A DNA stretch of 5,357 bases from an uncultured Halomicronema sp. GTDB lineage: Bacteria > Cyanobacteriota > Cyanobacteriia > Phormidesmidales > Phormidesmidaceae. The notes beneath the pieces were generated by a model that did not search any database, was not told where the DNA came from, and worked only from the letters and a program-made list of their open reading frames with translations. Made by a program: the position numbers and the translations under genes. The DNA lies in contig CALCPB010000888.1 of the NCBI GenBank assembly GCA_937897665.1, positions 1 to 5,357 of the forward strand. Direction: 5' to 3'. Positions 1 to 5,252 of this stretch are shown here, piece by piece; position 1 is the first letter of the stretch; each line of letters begins with the position of its first letter.

Positions 1-34
1 TCTCAATCTGCTGACTGCGCCATTCTTCTAACAT
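1..34 (-). CDS. Possible 5' end of a divergent gene (partial, unidentified)
   Basis: On the minus strand an ATG at 34-32 opens a frame that runs off the left edge of the window, reading MLEEWRSQQIE. The frame is also open upstream back to a TAG at 169-167, with GTG at 115-113 and TTG at 166-164 as other possible starts. The translated stretch upstream of the ATG looks plausible as protein, so the start could lie further right. No proper ribosome binding site is visible, since a purine run lies directly against the ATG. With only 11 codons after the ATG, no family can be recognised. The stretch could equally be untranslated leader, or the tail of a plus-strand gene. Confidence 0.25.
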   Translation of the reverse strand, partial: MLEEWRSQQIE

Positions 35-40
35 CTCTTT

Positions 41-70
41 ATGACTGCGATCGCATTGGCGGCTTATAGT
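41..70 (+). promoter_or_regulatory. Putative sigma-70-type promoter for the lapA-like/scpA unit
   Basis: A -10 hexamer TATAGT (65-70) lies 18 nt downstream of ATGACT (41-46), which matches the -35 consensus TTGACA at four positions. The spacer contains a HIP1 octamer (47-54). Transcription would start near 77, leaving a leader of about 90 nt before the ATG at 169. This is assigned by eye only. No better pair is visible in this spacer. Confidence 0.35.
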
Positions 71-154
71 AGGGTGGAAACTTTGGCGACTCGCCCAGAC
101 ATTTTTGTGAGGCACCAGATCGCTAAAGGTTGAGTCCAGTTTTTCGACGACGTT

Positions 155-159
155 AGGAG
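155..159 (+). promoter_or_regulatory. Shine-Dalgarno site of the LapA-domain gene
   Basis: AGGAG at 155-159 sits 9 nt before the ATG at 169. It is the only strong Shine-Dalgarno sequence at a gene start in this window, and it supports 169 as the start. Confidence 0.7.
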
Positions 160-168
160 TCAGCAACT

Positions 169-534
169 ATGCGGCAGATCAACTTTGTCGTGATCTTTGT
201 GATTTCACTGGCATTGGTCTTATTTGGGATTGAGAACACTGATCCCACTACGATTCACATTGTGCAGGGGATTGATTTAGAGGCCCCGCTCTGTGTCGAG
301 CTGATCGTGGCGATGGGTATCGGTGCAGTTTTGGCTTGGGTATTTAGCGTGTGGGTGCAGGTGCAGGGATACCTCGGCCCTGGCAAACAAATGGAGCAGA
401 GCGAAGTTCGCATTCAAGAACTCGAGCGGGACGTTGAGCGTTATCGCGTGGAGTTAGAAGAGCAGCAGCCGATGCTGCCCGCCTCTGCCAATGCAGATGG
501 CGACTCAGAGTCTAGCGAAGCGTTTGCGAACTAG
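169..534 (+). CDS. LapA-domain (DUF1049) small inner-membrane protein
   Basis: This is a 121-residue protein with the layout of the LapA/DUF1049 family. A first transmembrane helix spans about residues 5-22. A short polar loop follows, including an ENTDPTT stretch of the kind typical of the family. A second helix spans about residues 43-63. A charged, probably coiled-coil segment follows (about 74-102), and the acidic tail is low in complexity. In Escherichia coli, LapA works with LapB in controlling lipopolysaccharide synthesis. Cyanobacterial relatives have no assigned role that I know of, so the domain name should not be read as a function. The ATG at 169 has a good ribosome binding site (AGGAG, 9 nt upstream). 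The gene ends 8 nt before scpA on the same strand, so the two are probably cotranscribed. Confidence 0.8.
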   Translation: MRQINFVVIFVISLALVLFGIENTDPTTIHIVQGIDLEAPLCVELIVAMGIGAVLAWVFSVWVQVQGYLGPGKQMEQSEVRIQELERDVERYRVELEEQQPMLPASANADGDSESSEAFAN

Positions 535-542
535 CCGCTGGT

Positions 543-1409
543 ATGACCGTATCTCTGGCGCAAAGCGCGATCGCATTTTTGATTGATCTGGCCGAACAGG
601 GCGAAATTGACCCTTGGGATGTCAAGGTCATCGATGTGATCGATCGATTTCTCAAAACGCTCAAAACCGAACCAGCGGCGTTGCCCGATCCGGGGCGATC
701 GCCCTATGAGGCCAGCCTTTCTGAGTCGGGCAAGGCCTTTTTGTATGCTTCCATGTTGGTCTTGCTCAAGGCCGATACCCTGGTGCGAGCGGAAATTGAT
801 GAGGCTCAAGCGGCGCTTGAAGCCGAAGCTTTTTTTGACGACGCCGACGATTTGGTCGAGATGCCGCTGCCCCGCAATTTAGAACAGCACTTACACCGGC
901 GGGCGATCGCGCCGCCACCCGAACGGCGTCAGGTGACGCTGAATGAGCTGATTGAACAGTTAGAAACCATTGCTGCGGTCATTTCTGATCAGCCGCCGCG
1001 CTCTCGCACGCGCCGCGCTCAGCCTGTGCCTAAGCGCCACGCCGTGCGCGCCATTACGCAGCTGGCCCACCAAGAAAATCTGTCCGAAATTGCTGGAGCC
1101 CTCGAAGCTTTCTTAAATCAGTATTGGGATCAGCTGGCTGAAGACTTTAGCTGGCTGAACTTTGAAGAACTGCTGGTCGAATGGCCGCAGCATCGCCCTG
1201 CTGAAATCGATAACCACGTGCCCGACTCGCCTGAAGCCGCTGATCGTCACGAACGGGTGGGCGTCTTTTGGGGCTTGCTCTATCTATCGGCCCAATCCAA
1301 GGTGGAGCTTTCACAAGAAGAGCTTTACAGCGAACTGTGGGTGCGTAACCTTAAGGCCACCTCGGGAGAAGACTCGCCTGAAATTCCGCCTCAGGTGCTG
1401 CCCGATTAG
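543..1409 (+). CDS. scpA: Segregation and condensation protein A (ScpA, kleisin)
   Basis: ScpA is the kleisin subunit that, with ScpB, bridges the heads of an SMC dimer in the ring complex that compacts and segregates the chromosome. The 288-residue product is within the normal ScpA range. The N-terminal helices that contact the SMC neck are visible, with the EIDPWDV motif at residues 21-27 followed by a VIDVIDRFL helix. A charged, proline-rich linker covers the middle (about 120-165), including HLHRRAIAPPPERRQVTL. The C-terminal winged-helix segment that binds the SMC head is at about 236-270, with ERVGVFWGLLYLSAQSKVEL as its core. The ATG at 543 has no clear Shine-Dalgarno sequence. It lies 8 nt after the preceding stop, so translational coupling is likely. 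scpB and smc are not in the window. Confidence 0.92.
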   Translation: MTVSLAQSAIAFLIDLAEQGEIDPWDVKVIDVIDRFLKTLKTEPAALPDPGRSPYEASLSESGKAFLYASMLVLLKADTLVRAEIDEAQAALEAEAFFDDADDLVEMPLPRNLEQHLHRRAIAPPPERRQVTLNELIEQLETIAAVISDQPPRSRTRRAQPVPKRHAVRAITQLAHQENLSEIAGALEAFLNQYWDQLAEDFSWLNFEELLVEWPQHRPAEIDNHVPDSPEAADRHERVGVFWGLLYLSAQSKVELSQEELYSELWVRNLKATSGEDSPEIPPQVLPD

Positions 1410-1429
1410 GGCTTTGGCCTCAAATAACC

Positions 1430-1450
1430 TCTCTACGATAGAGACGTTTT
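1430..1450 (+). terminator. Weak candidate terminator after scpA
   Basis: TCTCTA (1430-1435) and TAGAGA (1439-1444) form a 6-bp stem with a 3-nt loop, followed after two bases by TTTT (1447-1450). It lies about 20 nt past the scpA stop, a sensible place for a terminator. The stem has only two G-C pairs and the T tract is short, so it would be weak. Confidence 0.3.
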
Positions 1451-1543
1451 CTGTAAGCGCTTGGCACTACCCAATCCGGTTTGTCTGGAACGCTATGCTC
1501 GGGCAACTCGCTTCAAACCACCACAGACTACTCCTCTAAGGGG

Positions 1544-1582
1544 AATCAGGCATAGAGCCTCCGGTTCCTGATTTGGGGAGGC
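1544..1582. repeat. Two interlocked inverted repeats before the Uma2-family gene
   Basis: AATCAGG (1544-1550) pairs with CCTGATT (1567-1573). GCCTCC (1557-1562) pairs with GGAGGC (1577-1582). The second left arm lies inside the loop of the first stem, so the two would form a pseudoknot or exclude each other. Both lie upstream of the TACAAT element at 1610, so they would be in the scpA 3' transcript or in promoter DNA, not in the Uma2 leader. Confidence 0.3.
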
Positions 1583-1609
1583 GCTAGGGACGAGTCCTGC
1601 TGGCATCGA

Positions 1610-1615
1610 TACAAT
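1610..1615 (+). promoter_or_regulatory. Candidate -10 element for the Uma2-family gene
   Basis: TACAAT at 1610-1615 is a five-of-six match to TATAAT. It would place transcription start near 1622, leaving a leader of about 20 nt before the ATG at 1642. No convincing -35 hexamer is visible at 16-18 nt spacing. Confidence 0.35.
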
Positions 1616-1641
1616 AAAGCCATCCGCTGTCGGCGTCGCCT

Positions 1642-2229
1642 ATGATTGCCTCCCCTCAAGCCCCCCTCACCCCCGACGACTATCTGCACCTCGAAGCCGA
1701 TAGTCCCGTCAAACATGAATACATTAACGGCGACGCCTACGCGATGGCCGGGGCGAGTGATATTCACGTCACTATTGCCGGGAATCTCTTCGCCTTACTA
1801 CGTAACCATGTTCGCGGCACTCTTTGCCGGGTCTATATTGCTGATATGAAAGCTCGCCTTGAGGCCCTCAACTGTTTCTACTATCCCGATGTGCTCGTGA
1901 CCTGCGACCCCCGCGATGCCGAAACCGCTACCTACAAGCGGTTTCCGAAACTGATCGTCGAAGTCCTGTCTGAATCGACCGAAGCGTTCGATCGCGGCGA
2001 CAAATTTACTGACTACCAAACCCTTGACACCCTAGCGGAATACGTCATTATCAATACCCGCCACCAACGGGTCGAATGCTTCCGCCGCACTGCCGATGAC
2101 CTCTGGTTGCTGCAAACCTACACCCCTAAGAACACCCACTTTGAGCTGACAAGCCTACAGTTCACCGAGACTTTTGAGGCGCTCTACGAAGATGCTGGAC
2201 TGGAGCCGACCGTACTGCCAACTGCATAA
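1642..2229 (+). CDS. Uma2-family putative restriction-like endonuclease
   Basis: The 195-residue product matches the Uma2 (DUF820) family, single-domain proteins with a PD-(D/E)XK nuclease fold. These occur in many copies in cyanobacterial genomes. Visible family marks are the N-terminal PDDYL segment (11-15), HEYINGDAYAM (25-35, with Glu26 and Gly30) and His42 in the following helix. The catalytic-type Asp83 of YYPDV and Glu107 of LIVEVLSEST come next. The FDRGDKFTDY segment (116-125) carries Lys121. All expected acidic positions are present, so the domain looks intact. Substrate and biological role are not established for most members, and nuclease activity here is inferred from the fold. 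The gene stands alone between two spacers, with no methylase or toxin-antitoxin partner nearby. Its codon use is rich in CCC and GAC. No HIP1 site falls in it, which hints weakly at acquisition. Confidence 0.9.
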   Translation: MIASPQAPLTPDDYLHLEADSPVKHEYINGDAYAMAGASDIHVTIAGNLFALLRNHVRGTLCRVYIADMKARLEALNCFYYPDVLVTCDPRDAETATYKRFPKLIVEVLSESTEAFDRGDKFTDYQTLDTLAEYVIINTRHQRVECFRRTADDLWLLQTYTPKNTHFELTSLQFTETFEALYEDAGLEPTVLPTA

Positions 2230-2263
2230 TTCGTCGCTCATATGGGTCGTTGGTCAAGCGGTT

Positions 2264-2291
2264 GGCGGCGTGCTATCGGGTGATCGCCGCC
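2264..2291 (+). terminator. Candidate terminator hairpin after the Uma2-family gene
   Basis: GGCGGCG (2264-2270) and CGCCGCC (2285-2291) form a perfect 7-bp all-G-C stem around a 14-nt loop, 34 nt past the Uma2 stop. No T tract follows, so it is not a classical intrinsic terminator. Its position and stability suggest transcript ending or 3'-end protection. Confidence 0.35.
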
Positions 2292-2455
2292 GCTGTTACG
2301 AAAATACACGGTCTTGTCCCGACTCGGCCGATTGAGTTCAGCAATTTCAACCAGATCCTGACGTCGCCGTGGTCGGGTAAGCTTGAGCCCAAGACGTTTG
2401 TCGTGGGTAACCGCGCGTCAAATTGATGATTTGGCAGGAGCGAGTATGTGGAATG

Positions 2456-2475
2456 AGTTCATCAATCCATGAACT
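2456..2475. repeat. Short inverted repeat upstream of the DUF2949 gene
   Basis: AGTTCAT (2456-2462) and ATGAACT (2469-2475) are perfect complements separated by 6 nt. The repeat lies about 100 nt before the DUF2949 start. It could be an operator or a small hairpin, and nothing ties it to a known regulator. Confidence 0.35.
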
Positions 2476-2571
2476 TTCTGTTGCATCTCAATAAGGACAT
2501 CACCCACATTTAGAATTCGTCGGTAAGCTATTGCAAACGGACATGATGTTCTCTCACGGCAAGACCCTCCC

Positions 2572-2763
2572 ATGAGTCAACAAAGCCAACTGGTCGAATT
2601 TTTACGCCAAGAATTGTCCCTGCCGGCAGACGCGATCGCGCTGGGGTTACGTCGGTCGGCGGCGTCTCCTAGCTTGTTGCCGATCGTCCTCTGGCAGTAT
2701 GGTCTCGTGACCACCCATCAGCTCGACCAAATCTATGATTGGCTTGAAGCCAGCATTGTTTGA
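2572..2763 (+). CDS. DUF2949 family protein
   Basis: This is a 63-residue soluble protein that fits the DUF2949 family, short proteins known mainly from cyanobacteria and without an assigned function. The family pattern is visible along its whole length. It starts with an N-terminal helix, QLVEFLRQELSLP (residues 6-18). An IALGLRR segment follows (about 22-28), then the characteristic LLPIVLWQYGLVT (35-47) and a C-terminal QLDQIYDWLE helix (50-59). The length is normal for the family and the gene appears intact. A HIP1 octamer lies within it (2632-2639). The ATG at 2572 has no Shine-Dalgarno sequence. A TAGAAT at 2511-2516 could be its -10 element, but no -35 partner is clear. The gene converges with the DUF4168 gene and has no operon partner. 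Confidence 0.85.
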   Translation: MSQQSQLVEFLRQELSLPADAIALGLRRSAASPSLLPIVLWQYGLVTTHQLDQIYDWLEASIV

Positions 2764-2775
2764 GGAAATATTTCG

Positions 2776-2810
2776 CATCAGCCATCCCTGTCGGTGCAGA
2801 ATGGCTGATG
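2776..2810 (+). terminator. Hairpin downstream of the DUF2949 gene
   Basis: CATCAGCCAT (2776-2785) and ATGGCTGATG (2801-2810) form a perfect 10-bp stem with a 15-nt loop, starting 12 nt after the DUF2949 stop. There is no T tract. Placement suggests an end-of-transcript structure, but it may instead be the first stem of a larger structured region reaching to 2972. Confidence 0.4.
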
Positions 2811-2849
2811 ACGAGTCGCGATGCCATCGAGCTCTCTCGCTAACTCGTC
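2810..2849. repeat. Inverted repeat in the convergent spacer
   Basis: GACGAGT (2810-2816) pairs perfectly with ACTCGTC (2843-2849). The 26-nt interior holds two smaller, mutually exclusive hairpins: CGAT/ATCG at 2819-2829 and CGAG/CTCG at 2828-2839. The left arm begins on the last base of the preceding hairpin, so the two stems would stack end to end. Confidence 0.35.
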
Positions 2850-2885
2850 CTTGCTGTGGTGCTGATAGATGCTTGCTCAAAAGTT

Positions 2886-2909
2886 GCCTGAAGCGATTGA
2901 CCATCAGGC
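2886..2909. repeat. Small inverted repeat in the convergent spacer
   Basis: GCCTGA (2886-2891) and TCAGGC (2904-2909) form a 6-bp stem around a 12-nt loop. On its own this is close to what chance gives. It is listed because it is one of four stems in under 200 bp. Confidence 0.25.
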
Positions 2910-2925
2910 TAGGCCAATGTCATGA

Positions 2926-2972
2926 GCTGGTTGTCGATCAATGGGGACGACTAATCATCGACAACCACCAGC
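2926..2972 (-). terminator. Long hairpin directly after the DUF4168 gene
   Basis: GGTTGTCGAT (2929-2938) and ATCGACAACC (2957-2966) are a perfect 10-bp inverted repeat with an 18-nt loop. Allowing a 3-nt bulge, the arms extend to 2926 and 2972, giving 13 pairs. On the minus strand the hairpin begins one base after the TAA of the DUF4168 gene, the expected place for a transcript end. No T tract follows on that strand, so intrinsic termination is uncertain. A 3'-stabilising structure is the alternative. Confidence 0.5.
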
Positions 2973-2973
2973 C

Positions 2974-3486
2974 TTATTGGTTCTGCTGTAGGCGAATCAG
3001 TTCTTGTTGAATGCGTTCATAGACGGTGGCATCCGCTTCGTGAGCATCCGTAATTTCATTGAAGCGTCGCGACGTCAGGTTGTTGGCTTCCACTGCACTT
3101 TGTGACTGATTGCAATAGGTCGTCAAAATTTCGCGAACATCACGGCGCACCGAACGTGGGACCTCTGAGATATTTTGCGTATTCGAACAGCTCACATTGA
3201 CGTCGTTGATGTCCATTTCGACCGTCAACAGAATATCTTTGATTTCGGTGTAAGCAGCATTGCGGTATCCATCAATCGTTAAGACGGCTTGCGCATACTG
3301 AGTGATTTCAGCATTGGTGATATCAGATTGCGCGATCGCCGCCTGGGTTGTGAATGGTAGCCCTGAAAGTGAGGGGACAGCGGGCAGCCCGGCGACGCCC
3401 AACCAGCTGGCCACGACCCCGGTTGCCAGCCAGCGACAGGTGCCTCGCAGTGATAAAAAATTAGGTTTGATTAACGTGTTTTTCAT
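2974..3486 (-). CDS. Secreted DUF4168 family protein
   Basis: From the ATG at 3486 this is a 170-residue exported protein. A basic N-terminus (about 1-18) is followed by a hydrophobic segment (about 19-37), with a likely signal peptidase site after AIA at residue 52. The mature part matches DUF4168, a small helical domain of unknown function common in cyanobacteria. The motif EITQYAQAVLTID (60-72) is followed by YRNAAYTEIK (74-83), and the C-terminal helix ends in ERIQQELIRLQ. Two mature-part cysteines, Cys100 and Cys125, could form a disulphide in the periplasm. A TTG at 3522 would add 12 residues before the signal peptide, so I prefer the ATG. It lies 72 nt after holA on the same strand and may share its transcript. 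No clear promoter is seen between them. Confidence 0.82.
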   Translation of the reverse strand: MKNTLIKPNFLSLRGTCRWLATGVVASWLGVAGLPAVPSLSGLPFTTQAAIAQSDITNAEITQYAQAVLTIDGYRNAAYTEIKDILLTVEMDINDVNVSCSNTQNISEVPRSVRRDVREILTTYCNQSQSAVEANNLTSRRFNEITDAHEADATVYERIQQELIRLQQNQ

Positions 3487-3558
3487 AAACCTGAGACCCA
3501 CAAAGAAACTAGTTACCAGCAATAGTGACTCGTGCAGCTTTTAATTGTAATCGGGAGT

Positions 3559-4569
3559 TTACGCTGAACGAGTGTAGATTGGATGAGAATTGTGACAAGC
3601 TTGAGCAATTTCGACCACTTTGGTTTGCAAGAGAGCTGTCGGATCACGACCCAGTTTGAGGCCAGACTCCAGCTCTAGTAGATGTTCGAGCACTTGCTGC
3701 AGGCTCGACAACGAGAGCCCTGCCACTTCCTTCTGTAAGAAATAGATGCGTTTAGGATTGTTGATTTCAGCGGCTTTGGCCACGGCTTGAGGATTACGCT
3801 CACCGCTCTCGACCATGACCTTGACCCATAACCAAGTCCGAAATTGACCCACCAGTGTTGAGACGATACGGAGGGCTGGTTCGTTCCGATTCAGCAGATC
3901 GGCGAGCAGTCCCAATGCCTGTTCAACCTCGCCTTCTCGCAGGGCCGCTGCTAATTTCAAGCTACTTTGGGTGCTCACCGTGACTAAGCGAGCCACCGTT
4001 TCAGCATCAATGGGCTCTGGGCGATCGCCCCAATAAAGGGAGAGTTTCTCTAGCTCAAGCATCAGCTGCCGCGTTTGGTTACCGACGGCTGATACGAGTA
4101 GCTCAATTGCATCTGATGTGAGGGGCAATTGGCGATCACGAGCGATGGTTTCAATCTGTCGGGCAATTTGATCACTCTTCCACGGGGGAATGGTGCCGAA
4201 CTCGCGAATCTCCCCGTGTTTTTGTAACAGCTTGGTAAATTTAGAGCGGCCATCGGGCTTGGTGCGACTGCTCATTAATAGAATGACGGTCGCGGGCAGT
4301 TTGGGCAGCGTGCGGGCAAACTCCGCTAAAATCGCTTCGCTACAGCGCTGACCGATCGCCGTATCCGCCAGCCAAACAAACCTTTGGCCGGTACCAAAGG
4401 GAGGCGTCATGGCCTGATTGAGGGCAATGATGGGGCCTTCGGCGACATCTGGAGTGATTTTGTCGTAGTTAAAGCTGGCCCAAGCGGCATCTAAAGCCTG
4501 ATCGCGCAGCTGGGCGATCGCCTGAGACATCTGATAATCGTCTTCACCCCAAAAGTAATAGACCGCCAT
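3559..4569 (-). CDS. holA: DNA polymerase III subunit delta (HolA)
   Basis: HolA is the clamp-loader subunit that opens the beta sliding clamp so that it can be placed on primed DNA during replication. The 336-residue product has the normal length. The N-terminal domain opens with YYFWGEDDYQ (residues 4-13), the usual delta-subunit start. It has no Walker A motif, as expected for this non-hydrolysing AAA+ member. Around residues 94-108 comes TVILLMSSRTKPDGR, then the IPPWK segment. The C-terminal oligomerisation domain contains FRTWLWVKVMVESG and NPKRIYFLQKEVAGLS, and ends in the ELESGLKLGRDPTALLQTKV region. I chose the ATG at 4569 because MAVYYFWGED fits family starts. A TTG at 4590 would add seven residues. 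The gene is divergent from cobH and precedes the DUF4168 gene. Confidence 0.93.
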   Translation of the reverse strand: MAVYYFWGEDDYQMSQAIAQLRDQALDAAWASFNYDKITPDVAEGPIIALNQAMTPPFGTGQRFVWLADTAIGQRCSEAILAEFARTLPKLPATVILLMSSRTKPDGRSKFTKLLQKHGEIREFGTIPPWKSDQIARQIETIARDRQLPLTSDAIELLVSAVGNQTRQLMLELEKLSLYWGDRPEPIDAETVARLVTVSTQSSLKLAAALREGEVEQALGLLADLLNRNEPALRIVSTLVGQFRTWLWVKVMVESGERNPQAVAKAAEINNPKRIYFLQKEVAGLSLSSLQQVLEHLLELESGLKLGRDPTALLQTKVVEIAQACHNSHPIYTRSA

Positions 4570-4610
4570 CTGCGTTGAGTTCCCATCCAAAGTGCCGGAG
4601 GCGTTCTAGA

Positions 4611-4638
4611 ATTCTAAGGCCTTCTTCACCTGTGGCAA
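4611..4638 (-). promoter_or_regulatory. Putative holA promoter
   Basis: On the minus strand TTGCCA (4638-4633) and TAGAAT (4616-4611) are separated by 16 nt, a good match to a sigma-70-type promoter. Transcription would start near 4604, giving a leader of about 35 nt before the holA ATG at 4569. The -35 hexamer overlaps the first base of cobH. The -10 is one half of the palindrome TAGAATTCTA (4607-4616), so the plus strand carries the same TAGAAT at 4607-4612. That copy has no evident -35 partner. Confidence 0.45.
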
Positions 4639-5252
4639 TGCCTCCCCTGACTCAGCATCCGATTTTGCACCAGAGCTTTGCCCTGATTGACCAAGCGATC
4701 GGATCACATTCCTTTTCCCATGACGAATACGCCATCCTGCGCCGCATCATTCACAGCACTGCCGATTTTGAATTTGCTGAGCTATTGACGATTTCTCCTG
4801 ATGCCATTGAGCAGGGCTTGGCCGCGCTGCGATCAGGTGCCCCCATTGTGGTCGATGTGGGCATGGTGCGTCAGGGCTGTCAGGGGATGGTGCAGCGCAC
4901 GTTTGGTAATCCGCTACACGCCGCGGTAGATTTCGCCGCAACTGCCGAGCCGCAACTGACGCGCACGGCCACGGGCATGGTGCGCGCCTGGAGGCAATAT
5001 CCCGAAGCCGTCTACGTGGTGGGCAATGCGCCGACGGCTTTGCAGGCCCTGTGTGACGAGATGGCTGCCGCTGAGTGCCAGCCCCCGCTGATTATTGCCG
5101 TGCCGGTGGGATTTGTGGGTGTGGTGGAAGCGAAGCAGCGGGTAGCGGCCCTGCCGGTACCCCAGATCCGGGTGGCCGGGCGCAAGGGGGGCTCGCCGGT
5201 CGCGGCGGCCATCCTCAATGCGCTGTTGGTGCTGGCTTGGGAAGCGTCATGA
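4638..5252 (+). CDS. cobH: Precorrin-8X methylmutase (CobH/CbiC)
   Basis: CobH/CbiC moves the C-11 methyl group of (cobalt-)precorrin-8 to C-12, giving hydrogenobyrinate or cobyrinate, a late step in building the corrin ring of cobalamin. The 204-residue product has normal family length. His39 in RRIIHSTADFEF fits the catalytic histidine of the family. Further family marks are APIVVDVGMVRQG (about 71-83), VYVVGNAPTALQAL, the VPVGFVGVVEAKQRV strand-loop and the C-terminal GRKGGSPVAAAILNALL. The ATG at 4638 is favoured because PILHQSFALID is where family members begin. A longer frame back to 4575 would run into the holA start and adds nothing recognisable. No Shine-Dalgarno sequence is visible. 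Its stop overlaps the next gene as ATGA, so cobH and cbiE/cobL are translationally coupled. Confidence 0.92.
   Translation: MPPLTQHPILHQSFALIDQAIGSHSFSHDEYAILRRIIHSTADFEFAELLTISPDAIEQGLAALRSGAPIVVDVGMVRQGCQGMVQRTFGNPLHAAVDFAATAEPQLTRTATGMVRAWRQYPEAVYVVGNAPTALQALCDEMAAAECQPPLIIAVPVGFVGVVEAKQRVAALPVPQIRVAGRKGGSPVAAAILNALLVLAWEAS

Larger units (their letters stand above)
2230..2571. other. 342-bp spacer with hairpins and no supportable gene
   Basis: This stretch separates the Uma2-family gene from the DUF2949 gene. It holds a GC-rich inverted repeat near its left end and a 7-bp inverted repeat near 2456-2475. Two overlapping stop-free stretches are present: plus strand 2232-2423 (64 codons) and minus strand 2417-2241 (59 codons). 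Neither has a well-placed ATG or ribosome binding site, and I recognise no family in either. A decayed gene is possible but not shown. I see no tRNA, insertion-sequence end or direct repeat. Confidence 0.5.
47..4521. repeat. HIP1 octamers (GCGATCGC), eight copies
   Basis: The highly iterated palindrome of cyanobacterial genomes occurs at 47-54, 567-574, 695-702, 903-910, 2632-2639, 3332-3339, 4021-4028 and 4514-4521. Seven lie inside genes and one in the putative first promoter. None occurs between 911 and 2631, the stretch that holds the Uma2-family gene and both its spacers. The coordinates given here run from the first to the last copy and do not mark a continuous repeat. Confidence 0.9.

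Noticed and set aside
1162..1539. A 125-codon plus-strand open frame overlapping the end of scpA
   Set aside because: It lies mostly inside scpA in another frame, has no family resemblance, and the scpA frame carries the clear winged-helix motif there.
1642..2229. Uma2-family gene as part of a restriction-modification or other defence system
   Set aside because: No methyltransferase, specificity subunit, toxin-antitoxin or other defence gene is adjacent, and both flanks are gene-free spacers.
2647..2904. An 85-codon minus-strand open frame over the DUF2949 gene and the following spacer
   Set aside because: It covers the antisense of a recognised family gene and the inverted repeats. Its translation has no recognisable domain.
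2776..2972. The repeat cluster as a CRISPR array or insertion-sequence end
   Set aside because: The arms are inverted, differ from one another in sequence and have irregular spacing. There are no direct repeats, target duplications or transposase gene.
4575..4637. A 21-residue N-terminal extension of cobH
   Set aside because: The added residues are arginine- and serine-rich and match nothing in the family. They overlap the holA leader, and PILHQSF at the ATG 4638 start fits the known N-terminus.
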